A program made the position numbers and the translations under genes. Below the pieces are notes generated by a model. It was not told the DNA's origin, did no database searches, and saw only the letters and a program-made list of their open reading frames with translations. From Thiorhodovibrio sp. (GTDB taxonomy: Bacteria > Pseudomonadota > Gammaproteobacteria > Chromatiales > Chromatiaceae), in assembly GCA_007128075.1 (NCBI GenBank), contig SKYD01000086.1, forward strand, positions 1 to 22,668: a DNA stretch of 22,668 bases, in the 5' to 3' direction. Shown in pieces: positions 21,463-22,668 of the stretch (positions are counted from its first letter, which is position 1; each line of letters starts with the position of its first letter).

Positions 21463-22433
21463 GGCGCTTGCTCTCGGCTGTCGCGTCCACGCAACAGGCT
21501 GGCGGGATGCTGCCGCAATTCACGCGACAATGCCGCAAGATTGCGGGTGGTTTCCTCAAGGTTGGTTAAAATCGGCACCAAGGTTGCCGCCAGTTCGCGC
21601 ATCGAATACTCAGAATCATCAACTGTTTGGCGCAGCGCCGGACGATTTTCAGCCAACAGTTGACGCAACTCATCTGCCAGGGCGTGAACTGCCTGCGCGG
21701 TCTGGGCAAACTCGTCGCTGATGACCTCGCGGGTGCTGGCGGTCAGCTCGCCTAGCTGCTCAAGCTGGGTGCGCAAGGCAGCCAACGCTGGGGTCATATT
21801 CTCAGCCAACATCCGCTGAAATTCAGCCAACGCTGGAGTCATATTCTCAGCCAATACCCGCTGAAATTCAGCCAACGCCGGGGCAAGGCTTTCATCTAAA
21901 AGCACATAAAAACGCACCGCCAGCGCATCTAAACGCGCCACCAGTGTTGGCTCGCGGGGGGCGACCACAATCGTGCTCTCGGCGGTTAAAACTGTGCTCG
22001 CACTGCCCGCTTCGATCAACACTGCATCGCCATGCAGCAGCCCAATACTGCCAATACTGGCAACGCTGTCAGTCGGAATTGGCCAATCGCGACGAATACG
22101 CAAGGTGGCGCGAAAGCACAGTGCCGAACAGGGAGATGCAGTTTCAGCGGTCTCTGGTAACAGCGGGGTGACGGCATCGACCAAACCAATGGGATATCCT
22201 GCTTGGCGTATCTCAATGCCGGGGATCAGCCCCTCGGCGGTTTCAAAATAAGCATAGAGCCGGTAGCTGCCGACCAGCGTGGGCGACAACAGCACCAGCC
22301 CCAGCACTGCCAGCGCCAGCATGGTGACAAAAAAAACACCCGCCAGCCGCAGATCACGGCGCAGGCGGCGCGCCTCGCGCTTGCCAGGGGCGCCGATCTC
22401 CGGCGGGGAATACAGGCGGTCAATCGTGCTCAC
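21447..22433 (-). CDS. MlaD family protein with MCE domain
   Basis: A 328-residue periplasmic protein anchored by one N-terminal helix (about 31-50), with a single MCE domain at about 57-160 (YFETAEGLIPGIEIRQAGYPIGLVD and SIGLLHGDAVLIE). It is the substrate-binding part of an Mla-type phospholipid or hydrophobic-compound transporter. The region after 180 is a long helix of coiled-coil type that is extended by a 15-residue tandem repeat (188-202 and 203-217), then a further helical tail to 328. That tail is longer than in E. coli MlaD (183 residues) and resembles the MCE proteins that span the periplasm as helical tubes. It starts at GTG 22433, overlapping the ATPase gene by 14 bases, and overlaps the lipoprotein gene by 16, indicating tight coupling of all three. 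Confidence 0.9.
   Translation of the reverse strand: MSTIDRLYSPPEIGAPGKREARRLRRDLRLAGVFFVTMLALAVLGLVLLSPTLVGSYRLYAYFETAEGLIPGIEIRQAGYPIGLVDAVTPLLPETAETASPCSALCFRATLRIRRDWPIPTDSVASIGSIGLLHGDAVLIEAGSASTVLTAESTIVVAPREPTLVARLDALAVRFYVLLDESLAPALAEFQRVLAENMTPALAEFQRMLAENMTPALAALRTQLEQLGELTASTREVISDEFAQTAQAVHALADELRQLLAENRPALRQTVDDSEYSMRELAATLVPILTNLEETTRNLAALSRELRQHPASLLRGRDSREQAPWFQD
21781..21885 (-). repeat. 45-bp in-frame tandem repeat in the MCE gene
   Basis: Two near-identical 45-bp units (21781-21825 and 21826-21870) differ at only a few bases, followed by a short partial third copy to about 21885. Each encodes AEFQRxLAENMTPAL, a 15-residue helical unit. Near-identity at the DNA level suggests a recent duplication that lengthens the helix of the MCE protein. 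Confidence 0.85.
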
Positions 22434-22668
22434 TTAAACCTCGCAAAATCTCGCGCAAGGCACTGCGCTGGGTTAAGGCATTTATCAACGCCTCGCGGGT
22501 GCCCGAAAATACCATGCGCCCATTCTCTAGCACCAAAATTCGATCCGTCGCTTGGGTGGCAGCGGTGAGGCTGTTGTCGGTCATCAGCAAGGTCAGTGGG
22601 CGATAGCTTTGTTCAGTATGTAAAAGGGCAACGATTTCGCGCACCGTGCTTGGCTCTAAGCCATCACT
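22420..22668 (-). CDS. ABC transporter ATP-binding protein (MlaF-like), C-terminal part only
   Basis: The frame is open to the right edge, so only the last 82 residues are visible. They read like the end of an ABC ATPase: a D-loop region SDGLEPSTVREIVALL, then TLLMTDNSLTAATQATDRILVLENGRMVFSGT, matching the usual switch region, ADRI..L..G and a C-terminal helix. Walker A, signature and Walker B lie outside the window. At the position of the conserved switch histidine (normally THD) this protein has Asp (TDN). It is the first visible gene of an operon with the MCE protein and the lipoprotein, overlapping the former by 14 bases; the permease gene (MlaE-like) and remaining parts should lie beyond the edge. 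By context it would drive lipid transport with the MCE protein. Confidence 0.85.
   Translation of the reverse strand, partial: SDGLEPSTVREIVALLHTEQSYRPLTLLMTDNSLTAATQATDRILVLENGRMVFSGTREALINALTQRSALREILRGLSEHD

Overview
This window most likely comes from a gammaproteobacterial chromosome. The evidence is the full-length PhoB/PhoR pair, a QueG epoxyqueuosine reductase, FtsX, CpdA, an HsbR/HsbA-like partner-switching pair and an Mla-type transport operon. The Uma2 gene and the density of PAS, receiver and cyclase signalling proteins would fit a Chromatiales or Thiotrichales-like environmental bacterium, but that finer placement is inference. Coding density is very high, there is no rRNA, tRNA or CRISPR array, and no gene-free stretch reaches 300 bases.

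Layout. (1) Positions 1 to about 1880 form a visibly AT-rich block of poorly conserved genes: a truncated DUF1566-type secreted protein, a winged-helix protein of unknown role, an unknown 132-residue protein and a possible 49-residue ORF. It also holds an isolated hairpin resembling the right end of an IS200/IS605-type element. This looks like accessory DNA. (2) From about 1926 to 7182 the base composition becomes that of the rest of the window. Here lie a Uma2 nuclease-fold gene, queG, a small DUF2892 membrane protein on the other strand, an adenylate cyclase fused to a PilZ domain, and phoB-phoR. (3) Positions 7124-8556 (minus strand) carry a bacterial PH-domain gene translationally coupled to ftsX, with no ftsE beside it. 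acyP follows on the plus strand. (4) Positions 8980-20742 are one long minus-strand run with gaps of about 1 to 56 bases. Read in transcription order it is MCP-like protein, STAS protein, receiver-PP2C-HATPase protein, giant multi-PAS hybrid kinase, aroB, pssA, a Kef-type antiporter and cpdA. (5) Positions 20866-22668 (minus strand) are the distal part of an Mla-type lipid transport operon: the ABC ATPase C-terminus, an MlaD/MCE protein and an auxiliary lipoprotein.

How the genes work together. The most interesting unit is the four-gene signalling cassette at 13524-20742. A membrane chemoreceptor-like protein carries the classic receptor hairpin tip and, downstream of it, a CheZ-like D-x-x-x-Q motif. 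It is followed by an anti-anti-sigma-type STAS protein, a receiver-controlled phosphatase/kinase that should set the STAS phosphorylation state, and a hybrid histidine kinase with two N-terminal receivers, about five PAS domains and a C-terminal receiver. Together they suggest a phosphorelay-controlled partner switch like HptB-HsbR-HsbA, but with a receptor that may itself act as a receiver phosphatase. Its transcription appears to run on into housekeeping genes (aroB, pssA) and into cpdA, the cAMP phosphodiesterase. A cAMP-making enzyme with a c-di-GMP-type PilZ domain lies in the same window, so cAMP synthesis and breakdown are both present, one with a possible c-di-GMP input.
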